NCBI RefSeq assembly: GCF_900607225.1
Contig: NZ_LR027842.1
Span: 1,114,651-1,178,650, forward strand
From: [Pseudopropionibacterium] massiliense
Lineage (GTDB): Bacteria; Actinomycetota; Actinomycetes; Propionibacteriales; Propionibacteriaceae
Length of the DNA: 64,000 nucleotides
Direction of reading: 5' to 3'
A program made the position numbers and the translations under genes. The notes beneath the pieces were generated by a model. That model saw only the letters and a program-made list of their open reading frames with translations, was not told the DNA's origin and made no database searches. Shown here one piece after another: positions 26,044 through 33,564 of the stretch (within the stretch, counting starts at the first letter, position 1; every line of letters starts with the position of its first letter).

Positions 26044-27276
26044 ATGACCATTCATCCACGAAACCAGCAGATGACGCTGCCGAATGATCGGCCGATCCTG
26101 TACATCGCCCTGATCCTGTCGGGGATCGCCGTCGCCAACTTCGCGGAAACGATGTTTCTGTGGGCGAGCAAGAAGGCCCTCTGGGCCCTCATGATCCAAT
26201 CCCGGACAACTTCACCGGACCTGGTTCTCCTGCACCCGGTGGTCTCAGCCCTCTGCTTCATTCCCTGGGGCATCATCAGCGACCGTTTCGGGCCGCGCTC
26301 GGCCTGCATCCCCGGGATCCTCCTGTGGGCGCTGGGCACCTTCGCGACAGCCTGGTCGGGTTCCACCGTTTTCCTGCTCGTCGCCGCGTCCGTCCACATC
26401 GCGGGGTTCGCCGCGTTGCTTCCTGCGGCGCTCTCGGCCGTGACGAGGCTGTCTCCTGGAAACCACGGAACGCTCGCCGGCCTGATCTGCGCCTTCCACG
26501 GCATCTCCACGGTGACCGTCGGGCTGCTTCCCATCGACATGGAGTCGGGGTGGAGAATGACGCTGCTGCTGGCGCCCGTCGTCGCTCTTCTCCCGGCGCT
26601 CCTCGGCTGGCTGGCGTTTCCCCGTTCCCCTTCGGACGTCTCCCCCTCGGATGTCGCGACCACCCCACCGGCACGGCCGCACCGTTCCTCGGGAAAACTG
26701 CTCGCCCTGGCGCAGGTACTGCTTTTCGGAGCTTTTCTGTACGCGGTCAAATTCCATTTGAGACTGCTCACCACGCTCCGCGAGGGCATGTACAACAACG
26801 ACTTCCACGGACTCACCGAAGCCCCGAGCCTGATCGGCCTGGCGGCCGGTTTCATCCTCGGCGGAGTGATCTCCGGCACGCGCGAGGTGACCCGGCTCGC
26901 CTGGCTGATCGCCGTGGCCGGCGCGGCAATCGCGCTGTCCCAGTCGTCCTCCCCCGGTTTCACCACACTCGGCGTGGCGCTGGCCGCCGTAGGGACCGGT
27001 TTCGGGCTCCTGGGTCAGCTGCTCACCCTGCTGCGACCCACCATCAGGAATCGGCCGGGCCTGTTCAGCGGTCTGTTCCAGACGACCCAGGTCATCGCGA
27101 ACGGTGTGGGTGCGGGGCTGCCCCTGCTGCTGACCTACTCGCTGGTGATGGCCGGAATCGAGCCGCGGATCGCGGCCCACGTGTTCTCGGGCTTGTCCCT
27201 GCTCCTGCCGATCGTGGGGCTCGTCCTGGCGGTCATCTCCCGGAACCGGGTGAGGCCCGGCATCGAAGGTCCTTGA
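26044..27276 (+). CDS. MFS transporter, paralogue 2
   Basis: The 410-residue, approximately 12-helix protein is paralogous to its upstream neighbour. Motif A is WGIISDRFGPRSACIPGILL. It starts at ATG 26044 in the same operon. Differences concentrate in the first helix and the central cytoplasmic loop, so the substrates may differ. No enzyme or regulator gene lies in the operon to indicate the substrate. Confidence 0.85.
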   Translation: MTIHPRNQQMTLPNDRPILYIALILSGIAVANFAETMFLWASKKALWALMIQSRTTSPDLVLLHPVVSALCFIPWGIISDRFGPRSACIPGILLWALGTFATAWSGSTVFLLVAASVHIAGFAALLPAALSAVTRLSPGNHGTLAGLICAFHGISTVTVGLLPIDMESGWRMTLLLAPVVALLPALLGWLAFPRSPSDVSPSDVATTPPARPHRSSGKLLALAQVLLFGAFLYAVKFHLRLLTTLREGMYNNDFHGLTEAPSLIGLAAGFILGGVISGTREVTRLAWLIAVAGAAIALSQSSSPGFTTLGVALAAVGTGFGLLGQLLTLLRPTIRNRPGLFSGLFQTTQVIANGVGAGLPLLLTYSLVMAGIEPRIAAHVFSGLSLLLPIVGLVLAVISRNRVRPGIEGP

Positions 27277-27689
27277 CCGCCCGCTTGCCGCATCGCCCTG
27301 CCGGGTGCGATCGGTCTTTGCCGATCCCACGGAAGCGACGAGGGTGAGGGCCGACACGGCGACAGCACCAGCCCCGCGGCCCCGGGGGATCGCAGGACCC
27401 GGCGCCGCCCCGCGGTCCGGGTTCTGGTCGGTATTCCCGCCCTGACAACGAACAGCGAGAAAACGATTGGCTGCGTCGGCCGGTCGACCGACAAATGAAC
27501 TTGAACATTGTTGAAGAAAAAATTGTCCCGGCGCACCCGGTTCGGCTCGCAAGGCGGGCGAAGCAGCGGTAAGGTCCTGTTCTGCGGAATCTCAGTTAAC
27601 CAAGGACAGGTTCACCGTCACGGAGACCCGACCATCGCTTAGAGTCGGATCACCAAGGCATCCTCACGAGGACGGGAATTCACCTGGAA

Positions 27690-27707
27690 CCTGCCCTTGG
27701 TGGCAGG
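27690..27707 (+). promoter_or_regulatory. Leader hairpin before the ABC ATPase gene
   Basis: CCTGCC-CTTGGT-GGCAGG forms a 6-bp stem directly before GGGAGG, in a 475-bp gap with no gene. It may influence translation; no known riboswitch core is recognised. Confidence 0.35.
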
Positions 27708-27751
27708 GAGGACGCTTCGCGTTGCGAACGAATGACAACTACGAGGTATTC

Positions 27752-29164
27752 ATGTGGGATAGTGAGCCGCTACTGGCGGTCCGGGGGATGCGCAAGTCCT
27801 TCGGTCGGCTCGAGGTGCTGACCGGCGTCGACATCGACCTCCGACACGGCGAGGTACTTGGCATAGTCGGCCCCAACGGCGTGGGGAAGTCCACCATGGC
27901 CTCTATCATCGCCGGCTACACGTCGGCCGACGAGGGGGTCGCCAGCCTGTCGGGTGGACCGTGGGATCCGCGACGGATCATGCTCATCGACCCCCAGAAC
28001 GAGCTGGACCCGAAACTGACCGTCGTCGAGGCCATGTTCCGGCACGTCGAGGGACACCACAGCCTCGCGGAGCTGATGACCCGGGCCAAACGCATTCTCT
28101 CCGAGACCGGCATCCACCTGTCCCCCACCCACCGGCTCGGCGGCCTCAGCCACACCGAACGCCGCATGGCCGAGGTGGTCCGCATGCTCGCCGATCCACG
28201 CGAGGTCATCGTCATCGACGAGCTCAGCAACGCCCTCAACGCCGAAGAGCTCGAGGACCTCCGATACGCCCTCAACCGGACGGTCGAGGAGGGCCGGGGT
28301 GTCCTCTACATCACCCACCAGCTGGAGGAGGCGCTCCGGCTGTGCAACCGGGTCGCGGTGCTGCGCGACGGCCAGGTCGAGGAGATCTTCGACTCCGCCA
28401 CCACCACCGTCGACCAGCTCACCGAGGCGATGTTCGGCTCCGTCATCGAGATCACACCGCGACGCGCCAACGCCACCGCCGACATCGTGATGGACGTCGT
28501 CGGCCTGGAATGCACCACCGAACCGGTTTCCTTCCAGCTGAACCGCGGCGAGGTCCTCGGATTCACCGGTCCCCGCAGCTCGGGTGTGGAGGAGGTGCGG
28601 GACGCCCTGACCGGGAAACGTCCCGCCCCCGTCGCGTCGCTGACCGTCGACGGACGCCCCGCCCGCATCACCGCCCCCCGCGACCTGCCGTCGCTCGGCA
28701 TCGCCGTGCTGACGAACATGCTCGACCCGGAGAGCGAGGCCCACGCGGCCCGCAACATCGTCATGCTCGACGGCGAGGACCAGGTCGACGACGAGGCCAT
28801 CGAGGACACCACCCGGATCCTGCTCCTGCTCAAGGAATCGGAGGACCGGATGAGCGAACTCCTGCACCGCCCCGTGCAGTCCACCGGTCAACGCCGCTGG
28901 CAGCAGATGCAGGAGATCGCCAGCCAGAACGCCCGCATCATGATCCTCATCCAACCCACCGACGGCCTCGACATCGCCACCAGGGAACGTTTCGTACGCC
29001 TCCTGGAGGAGATCACCGGCCGCGGCGTCGGGGTGCTGCTGTTCACCAGCGACGAACGGGAGCTGCACCAGTTCAGCGACCGGGTGCTCGTGATGGCCGA
29101 CGGCGGGATCCGGGAGGAGTGGGACACCAGGACGATCACCGCGGAGGCCACCCGGGGGGCGTGA
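27752..29164 (+). CDS. Orphan ABC ATPase with two nucleotide-binding domains, sugar-importer (RbsA) type
   Basis: The 470-residue protein has two tandem ABC domains as in RbsA/MglA. Domain 1 has Walker A GPNGVGKST, a degenerate signature LSHTERRMAE (LSGGQ expected), Walker B VIVIDELSNAL (Pro replaced by Leu) and switch His (YITHQ). Domain 2 has no usable Walker A (GFTGPRSSGVEEV) but keeps RRWQQMQEIA and a Walker B-like ILIQPTDGLD. One ATP site may remain. No permease or binding-protein gene adjoins it, so it may pair with a distant permease or act in regulation. ATG 27752 follows GAGG by 5 bp; a TTG at 27722 is an alternative start. Confidence 0.8.
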   Translation: MWDSEPLLAVRGMRKSFGRLEVLTGVDIDLRHGEVLGIVGPNGVGKSTMASIIAGYTSADEGVASLSGGPWDPRRIMLIDPQNELDPKLTVVEAMFRHVEGHHSLAELMTRAKRILSETGIHLSPTHRLGGLSHTERRMAEVVRMLADPREVIVIDELSNALNAEELEDLRYALNRTVEEGRGVLYITHQLEEALRLCNRVAVLRDGQVEEIFDSATTTVDQLTEAMFGSVIEITPRRANATADIVMDVVGLECTTEPVSFQLNRGEVLGFTGPRSSGVEEVRDALTGKRPAPVASLTVDGRPARITAPRDLPSLGIAVLTNMLDPESEAHAARNIVMLDGEDQVDDEAIEDTTRILLLLKESEDRMSELLHRPVQSTGQRRWQQMQEIASQNARIMILIQPTDGLDIATRERFVRLLEEITGRGVGVLLFTSDERELHQFSDRVLVMADGGIREEWDTRTITAEATRGA

Positions 29165-29225
29165 CCGGACGGCAGGACTCGCGCTGCCGGGCCCAGCCCC
29201 TCCCCGACCGGAAACGCCAGTCCAA

Positions 29226-29263
29226 TCGTCAAACGCCAGCGCTACAGGGCTGGCGTTCGACGA
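29226..29263. terminator. Bidirectional terminator-like hairpin (family C related)
   Basis: TCGTC-A-AACGCCAGC pairs with GCTGGCGTT-C-GACGA around an 8-base loop, giving 14 pairs and one mismatch. It lies between convergent genes. The AACGCCAGCGCTACAG block recurs in the family C repeat near 50430. Confidence 0.55.
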
Positions 29264-29300
29264 CTAGGCTGGCTCAACCACCCGGGTGGGATGCGACGAA

Positions 29301-30332
29301 TCACTCGCGACCGCTGGAGATCCACTGCGGCGGGGTGAACGACAGGTGCCGGGATCCCCGCACCAGGTCGGCCACCGCGTCGAGTCGCGTCACCTGGTCG
29401 TCGGTCAGTTGCAGCCGCACCGCCGCCGCGTTCTGCCGGACGCGCTCGACGGAGCGGGTTCCGGGGATGGGCACCACCGGCAGACCGAGCCGTCTGCTCC
29501 GGTCCAGCAGCCAGGCCAGTGCGACCTGCGCCGCGGTGGCGTCCAGCTCGCCGGCGACCCCACGGATCACCTGGAGCAGCTGCTGGTTGGCGTCGTAGTT
29601 CCTGACGAACCGGTCCTCCGATTTGAGCATCGATCCCGCGATCCGTTCCGGTGTCAACGCGCCGGTGAGGAACCCGCGTCCCAGCGGGCTGTAGGGCACG
29701 AACCCGGCCCCCACCTCACGGGCAGCGGGCACCACCTGGGCCTCGACGTCACGCGACCACAGGCTCCATTCGCTCTGGACCGCGGTGATGGGGTGGACGG
29801 TGGCGGCGGCCCGCAGTTCGGTAGCGGTCACCTCGGACAGCCCCAGGTGACGGACCTTGCCCTCCGCCACGAGGTCGGCCATGGCTCCCACCGTCTCCTC
29901 GATCGGCAGGTCGAGCTGGCGGCGGTGCATGTAGTACAGGTCGATGGTCTCGACGCCCAGTCTCCGCAGCGATGCCTCACAGGCCGACCGGACGTAGGCG
30001 CGGTCACCGCGCGTCGCCGGGGCGTCGGGGGTTCCGATGAGACCGGTGATGCCGAACTTGGTGGCGATCTGCACCTCCCCCCGACGCTCCCGCAGCAGCT
30101 GCGCGAACAACTCCTCGTTCGTGCCTGCCGGGCCCTGCTGACCGGGCCGGGGTTCGCCGTAGACGTCCGCGGTGTCGAGGAACGTGATGCCCGCGTCGAC
30201 GGCGGCGTGCAGGGTCGCGAGGGCATCGGCGGGATCGGTCTGCCCGTAGACGTGGCTCAACGCCATCCCGCCGAAACCGATCCGGCTGACGTTCAGGCCG
30301 TGGCCCAGATCAATGATGGGTACCTGGTGCAT
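29301..30332 (-). CDS. Aldo/keto reductase
   Basis: The 343-residue TIM-barrel oxidoreductase carries the catalytic tetrad: Asp in FLDTADVYGE (with the Tyr), Lys in IATKFG and His in YYMHR. The C-terminal NADPH-binding region is IPGTRSVERVRQNAAA. It resembles the YajO/AKR13-type general stress reductases acting on aldehydes or ketones. ATG 30332 follows GGGAG by 6 bp and lies 1 bp past the stop of the MerR-fusion gene, so both form one operon controlled by the MerR-type promoter at 31221-31251. Confidence 0.92.
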   Translation of the reverse strand: MHQVPIIDLGHGLNVSRIGFGGMALSHVYGQTDPADALATLHAAVDAGITFLDTADVYGEPRPGQQGPAGTNEELFAQLLRERRGEVQIATKFGITGLIGTPDAPATRGDRAYVRSACEASLRRLGVETIDLYYMHRRQLDLPIEETVGAMADLVAEGKVRHLGLSEVTATELRAAATVHPITAVQSEWSLWSRDVEAQVVPAAREVGAGFVPYSPLGRGFLTGALTPERIAGSMLKSEDRFVRNYDANQQLLQVIRGVAGELDATAAQVALAWLLDRSRRLGLPVVPIPGTRSVERVRQNAAAVRLQLTDDQVTRLDAVADLVRGSRHLSFTPPQWISSGRE

Positions 30333-30333
30333 G

Positions 30334-31212
30334 TCATTCTCCCAGTGCTCGTTCATAGTTGGTGATCTTGTGGTCGAGGGCGCCGAGGTCGTCGGCAAGC
30401 TGGTTCAGCTGCTGCTGGACGGCGTCGCGATGCCGTCTGAGCAGAGCCAGGCGACGCCGGTGCGATGACTCCCCCTCGGCGACCAGCGTGATGTACTCGC
30501 GCATCTGCTCCACCGGCATCCCGGTGCGTCGCAGCCTCACCAGCATCTGAATCATCCGGATCGCCCGTCCGTCGTAGCGGCGGTAGCCGTTGGAGGTCCG
30601 GTCGATCACCGGGATCAGTCCCTCGCGTTCATACCAGCGAAGGGTGTCGCGGCTGAGGCCGGTGATGTCGGCCACCTCGGCTATCCCGACGGCAATGCTC
30701 CCGGCCTGCCGCCATGCCGAGGCGGCCAGGTCATCCGCGGACCGGACGACGACCCCCGCGGCGCGGAGTTCGTCGAGGGCCGCGAGGTGTGCCTCACCGG
30801 TGGTGTCGGCGCAGGCGTTGGACACCACGGTCACTGCATATCCGCGATCCAGGGCCGACAGGGCGGCGAGCCGGATGCCGTGACTGGTCACCAAACCGGT
30901 CAACACGACGTGCTCGACCCCGAGGCCCCGCAGGGTCTCGTCGGTTTGTGCGACGTCGAAGATGTCGCGGTCGTGTTTGGTGATGACGGGCTGCCCGCGT
31001 GGTTCGAAACCGTCCACGAAAGCGGCGTCTGGATGATCGGGATCGGCACGGTCGTCCCCCGGGGTCGGGGACAAATACCGGGTGCTGATCACCGGCCAAC
31101 CGAGGTTAGCCAGCAAACGCCGGACCTCCCGTCCCAGATGCGCCGACCACGGGTCGTGGGCGAGGGCGAGAATCCAGTTCTGCCAGTCGATTTCGAGCAG
31201 TGCACTTCGCAT
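30334..31212 (-). CDS. Isochorismatase-like domain fused to a MerR-family regulator
   Basis: This 292-residue protein joins two domains. Residues 1-175 have the isochorismatase (cysteine hydrolase) fold: LLEIDWQNW keeps the catalytic Asp and TKHDRDIF the Lys. The catalytic Cys position in GLVTSHGIRLAAL, expected as TDxCV, is Gly. Residues from about 180 form a MerR DNA-binding domain (VGIAEVADITGLSRDTLRWYEREGL) and a coiled-coil dimer helix. The hydrolase fold may therefore act as a ligand sensor. The ATG at 31212 lies just past its promoter, so the mRNA may be leaderless. It is co-transcribed with the aldo/keto reductase. Confidence 0.88.
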   Translation of the reverse strand: MRSALLEIDWQNWILALAHDPWSAHLGREVRRLLANLGWPVISTRYLSPTPGDDRADPDHPDAAFVDGFEPRGQPVITKHDRDIFDVAQTDETLRGLGVEHVVLTGLVTSHGIRLAALSALDRGYAVTVVSNACADTTGEAHLAALDELRAAGVVVRSADDLAASAWRQAGSIAVGIAEVADITGLSRDTLRWYEREGLIPVIDRTSNGYRRYDGRAIRMIQMLVRLRRTGMPVEQMREYITLVAEGESSHRRRLALLRRHRDAVQQQLNQLADDLGALDHKITNYERALGE

Positions 31213-31220
31213 GACCCCAC

Positions 31221-31251
31221 ACGCTAAACACTGGAGCCCACTCCAGGGCAA
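31221..31251 (-). promoter_or_regulatory. MerR-type promoter with 19-bp spacer and internal operator
   Basis: On the minus strand TTGCCC (31251-31246) and TAGCGT (31226-31221) are separated by 19 bp, the elongated spacing typical of MerR-activated promoters. The palindrome CTGGAG-TGGG-CTCCAG (31246-31231) lies inside the spacer. The predicted transcription start is at or next to the ATG. Confidence 0.6.
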
Positions 31252-31541
31252 ATACGACCCGACCCGCTGCCGGATTGGTTTCAGCCCGGACGTCCTCCGG
31301 TTCTCACGTCTCCTTCGGGCGGTGTGGCACATGCCGAGCCCAGGGGTCGGGTGGCCGCACACGATCCAGTGCTGCGTACCGCATGGAGGCGATCGGACGC
31401 ACGTGGCCACCGGAACCAGGAACCGACGCACCGCTACCAAACAGGCAGTGGAGTCGACCCCGACGAGAAACGAAAGTTATGGTACATCCCCAGCCGATCC
31501 TTGACTTTGAGCCAATTTTGTTTGATGGCATGGCCACGTTC

Positions 31542-31570
31542 TTGACACGGACATGCGAGGCGACTTATCC
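31542..31570 (+). promoter_or_regulatory. Sigma-70-like promoter for the secreted peptide operon
   Basis: TTGACA (31542-31547), a 17-bp spacer, then TTATCC (31565-31570), about 75 bp before the ATG at 31647. Confidence 0.55.
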
Positions 31571-31646
31571 TTTGCCGAAAGTGGAGCGACGTGGCCCTCC
31601 TAACTGCATCGTCGCACTCCGGATCCGCAAGGAAGGGGAAGAAGCC

Positions 31647-32240
31647 ATGAAGATCCGGAAACTGGTAGCTACATTTTTTATCATTCTCACGACAGCTGCT
31701 CTCACCGTGCCAAGCGCTTCGGCTGAAACCACTTCGCCAGGCCAACCACCATCCACCAGCCTTCCTGCCACATCTCCCGACGTGGACGGGATCATCGCAA
31801 AGGCCAAGTCCAGTGATGTCGGTTTCTCGGCACGTCGCAATCTCATCGCATCCAGCGCCGCTTTCATGCAGGTACTCAGGAAAACGACTCCTGATCACCA
31901 GAGAAGCCTGGATTACTTCACAGCCATCTCCAGCGATCAGCAGGCTACCGATCTCGTGGCGAACACCGCCGGTAAACACTATGTGGTCTCGGGCACCATG
32001 CAGAACCCCGACGTCAAACTGGTCGACGGGAAAGCCACCGATGACTCCACCAACCCGCCCGGGGCTAAGAACCTCCCTCAGGATATGCCGCGATGCGGCA
32101 AGGCGTGGGCCGCTTTTTCTGCTTGGCTGACCGGAACAACGATGCTGTGCGCACCATTCTCCGGTCCAGCCGCGTGGGGATGCGCAGCAGCGATGGGAAT
32201 CCTTGGCCTGATGCCAGATTTCAACAGTGCCTGCGACTAG
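31647..32240 (+). CDS. Secreted protein with Cys-rich hydrophobic C-terminus; candidate SDP/halocin-like antimicrobial peptide precursor
   Basis: The 197-residue protein has a signal peptide (MKIRKLVATFFIILTTAALT, cleavage near ASA-ET), a hydrophilic middle of about 120 residues, and a C-terminal 50-residue segment from about residue 148. That segment is strongly hydrophobic and Gly/Ala-rich with four Cys (RCGKAW, MLCAPF, WGCAAA, SACD end). This plan (signal, propeptide, C-terminal amphipathic/hydrophobic Cys peptide, small membrane partner next door) matches SdpC and halocin C8-type toxins. The assignment is inference from architecture. A strong ribosome site (GGAAGGGGAAG) precedes the ATG. 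Lower GC than neighbours suggests acquisition. Confidence 0.65.
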   Translation: MKIRKLVATFFIILTTAALTVPSASAETTSPGQPPSTSLPATSPDVDGIIAKAKSSDVGFSARRNLIASSAAFMQVLRKTTPDHQRSLDYFTAISSDQQATDLVANTAGKHYVVSGTMQNPDVKLVDGKATDDSTNPPGAKNLPQDMPRCGKAWAAFSAWLTGTTMLCAPFSGPAAWGCAAAMGILGLMPDFNSACD

Positions 32241-32249
32241 GAGGAAGAA

Positions 32250-32507
32250 ATGACCGGTTTCAGAAAATTCAGGAATCCTGACACCTTTTTCGGACGTTTC
32301 GTGTGCCACTTCGCGCTGGGTTTCTCCGCATGCCTTGTGGCACAGGCGATCCTGCTGATGCTGGGACGACTTGACGTCTACCTGGGAGCAATCTGGTCGT
32401 TCGGCTTCAGTCTTCTTTTCGGCCTCATCCGCGCCGTGTTGGCCAAACCAGGAACCCCTTTCTGGAGTTCACCCCTCACACAAGCAGAGAAATCACAAAC
32501 ACGCTGA
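32250..32507 (+). CDS. Small two-helix membrane protein, possible immunity partner
   Basis: This 85-residue protein has two predicted membrane helices (GRFVCHFALGFSACLVAQAI and YLGAIWSFGFSLLFGLIRAV) and a charged tail. It starts 9 bp after the secreted-protein stop with an AGGAGGAAG ribosome site, so both are made from one mRNA. No family is recognised. Small membrane proteins in this position commonly give self-protection against pore-forming peptides; that role here is inferred. Confidence 0.6.
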   Translation: MTGFRKFRNPDTFFGRFVCHFALGFSACLVAQAILLMLGRLDVYLGAIWSFGFSLLFGLIRAVLAKPGTPFWSSPLTQAEKSQTR

Positions 32508-32596
32508 ACCCCATTCCGAGAGGCTTATTCACAAGCGACGTGTCAACCAGCGAAACCTCCACTTGGGAGCGGCTGTGCATAAGCCTGCAAGAGCGG

Positions 32597-32628
32597 CCCG
32601 TAGCGTTCGGCAACACGAACGCTACGGG
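32597..32628. terminator. Perfect 13-bp hairpin
   Basis: CCCGTAGCGTTCG (32597-32609) and CGAACGCTACGGG (32616-32628) pair perfectly around GCAACA. No T-run follows on either strand. Its left arm coincides with sequence homologous to the pduQ gene, so it arose in or beside the pduQ-like fragment. Confidence 0.5.
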
Positions 32629-32810
32629 CGCGCTGACCTCGATACGTGCAACAGCAGCGCGTTCACCCGTCCGTGCGCGACCGGGTAACGACCACCCAGC
32701 GCATGCGCCAGCGAAACGACGACACCCAGACCGATGTTGCCAAAGCCACCGCCGCCGTGCAGGAGGCATTGCGCATGTGCACACGGGCCTCCAGGCCATC
32801 GATCCCACGC
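32598..32810 (-). pseudogene. Fragment of an iron-containing alcohol dehydrogenase (pduQ-like)
   Basis: The minus strand resembles the middle of pduQ (33855-34040) at DNA and protein level: GNIGLGVVVSLAHALGGRYP versus pduQ DNVGLGIVHSLAHALGGRHP, then VAHGRVNALLL versus IAHGRLNALLL. Small deletions break the frame at both sides. It is joined directly to the AbiEii-type toxin remnant. The Fe-binding His positions of the family survive in the fragment, but no function is expected. Divergence from pduQ suggests an old duplication or another source. Confidence 0.75.
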
Positions 32811-33125
32811 AACGACACCCAGATCGACGGCAACCACCGGCTCCGCGGAGCCTCTGGCGAGGACGAGTCGTGAAAAACAGGGGTGCTGCTCCCGGACCTG
32901 CACGTCATAGCCCGCTTCGCGCAGGGCAGCGACGACCCGGTCCAGTGCCGGGGTGAATTCGTGCTGCGCGGACTGGATGGTGAACAGATCCACATCCTCG
33001 GTGGGACGATCGATGAATCCGTGCTCGCGAATGGCGCCGGAACCCGCCAGCGCGAACCCTGCTTCCGGGCCCGCCGTCTCCAGGGCGATCCTCGTGATCC
33101 TTCTCTGCTCGGAAGCGTTCCTCAC
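32811..33125 (-). pseudogene. Truncated AbiEii/AbiGii-type nucleotidyltransferase (toxin) remnant
   Basis: About 105 residues from GTG 33125 carry the minimal nucleotidyltransferase start: FALAGSGAIREHGFIDRPTEDVDLF, containing the GS helix and DVD metal-binding aspartates. After VAVDLGVVAWDR the frame enters the pduQ-like fragment and ends at 32622. The second half of the domain is missing. It overlaps the upstream small gene by GTGA. Such proteins act as nucleotide-transferring toxins (AbiEii/MenT type), but this copy is probably inactive. Confidence 0.65.
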
Positions 33126-33457
33126 GTGCGTGCCCGAAGCTCGGGGAAACGCATCTCCCACAGATCTCGCACCCTCTGGTCCAGGTTGAGCACGGGCCAC
33201 AGCTCGATGAGACGATCCCGGTTGAGCAGATGCTCCTGTTCGGCCACCCGCCCTTCGGTGAGCAACGCCTGGTAGGCCATGCGCCGCCCCCCCACATCAT
33301 CCACGTCGATCCCCACGCGATCCTCCTGCCAGCGAACCCCGTGCGGAAGGTCGATCAACCCGTGATAGGGGCCGCGCAGGGCGTCAAGAGTCGTCGGCGC
33401 ATGGTAGGGCTTCACGTCCCGGAACCGAACACGTCCCGCAACCGCATCGGTCACCAT
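33122..33457 (-). CDS. Small partner protein of AbiEii-type toxin (antitoxin-like)
   Basis: The 111-residue soluble protein starts MVTDAVAGRVRFRDVKPYHA and ends LWEMRFPEL. I recall similar proteins encoded immediately before AbiEii-like nucleotidyltransferases in actinobacteria, where they are candidate antitoxins. The GTGA overlap with the toxin remnant supports a two-gene unit. It looks intact although its partner is broken. No DNA-binding motif is obvious. Confidence 0.55.
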   Translation of the reverse strand: MVTDAVAGRVRFRDVKPYHAPTTLDALRGPYHGLIDLPHGVRWQEDRVGIDVDDVGGRRMAYQALLTEGRVAEQEHLLNRDRLIELWPVLNLDQRVRDLWEMRFPELRART

Positions 33458-33564
33458 GAACCTCCCAGCGCTCCTCAGCCGTCAGCACCTCGGCCGTCGG
33501 TCCAGTGTAATGAGGTCACATCGCTGGCCATCAGTTGATGTGCGGTCCCGGCGGCACCGGTCCC

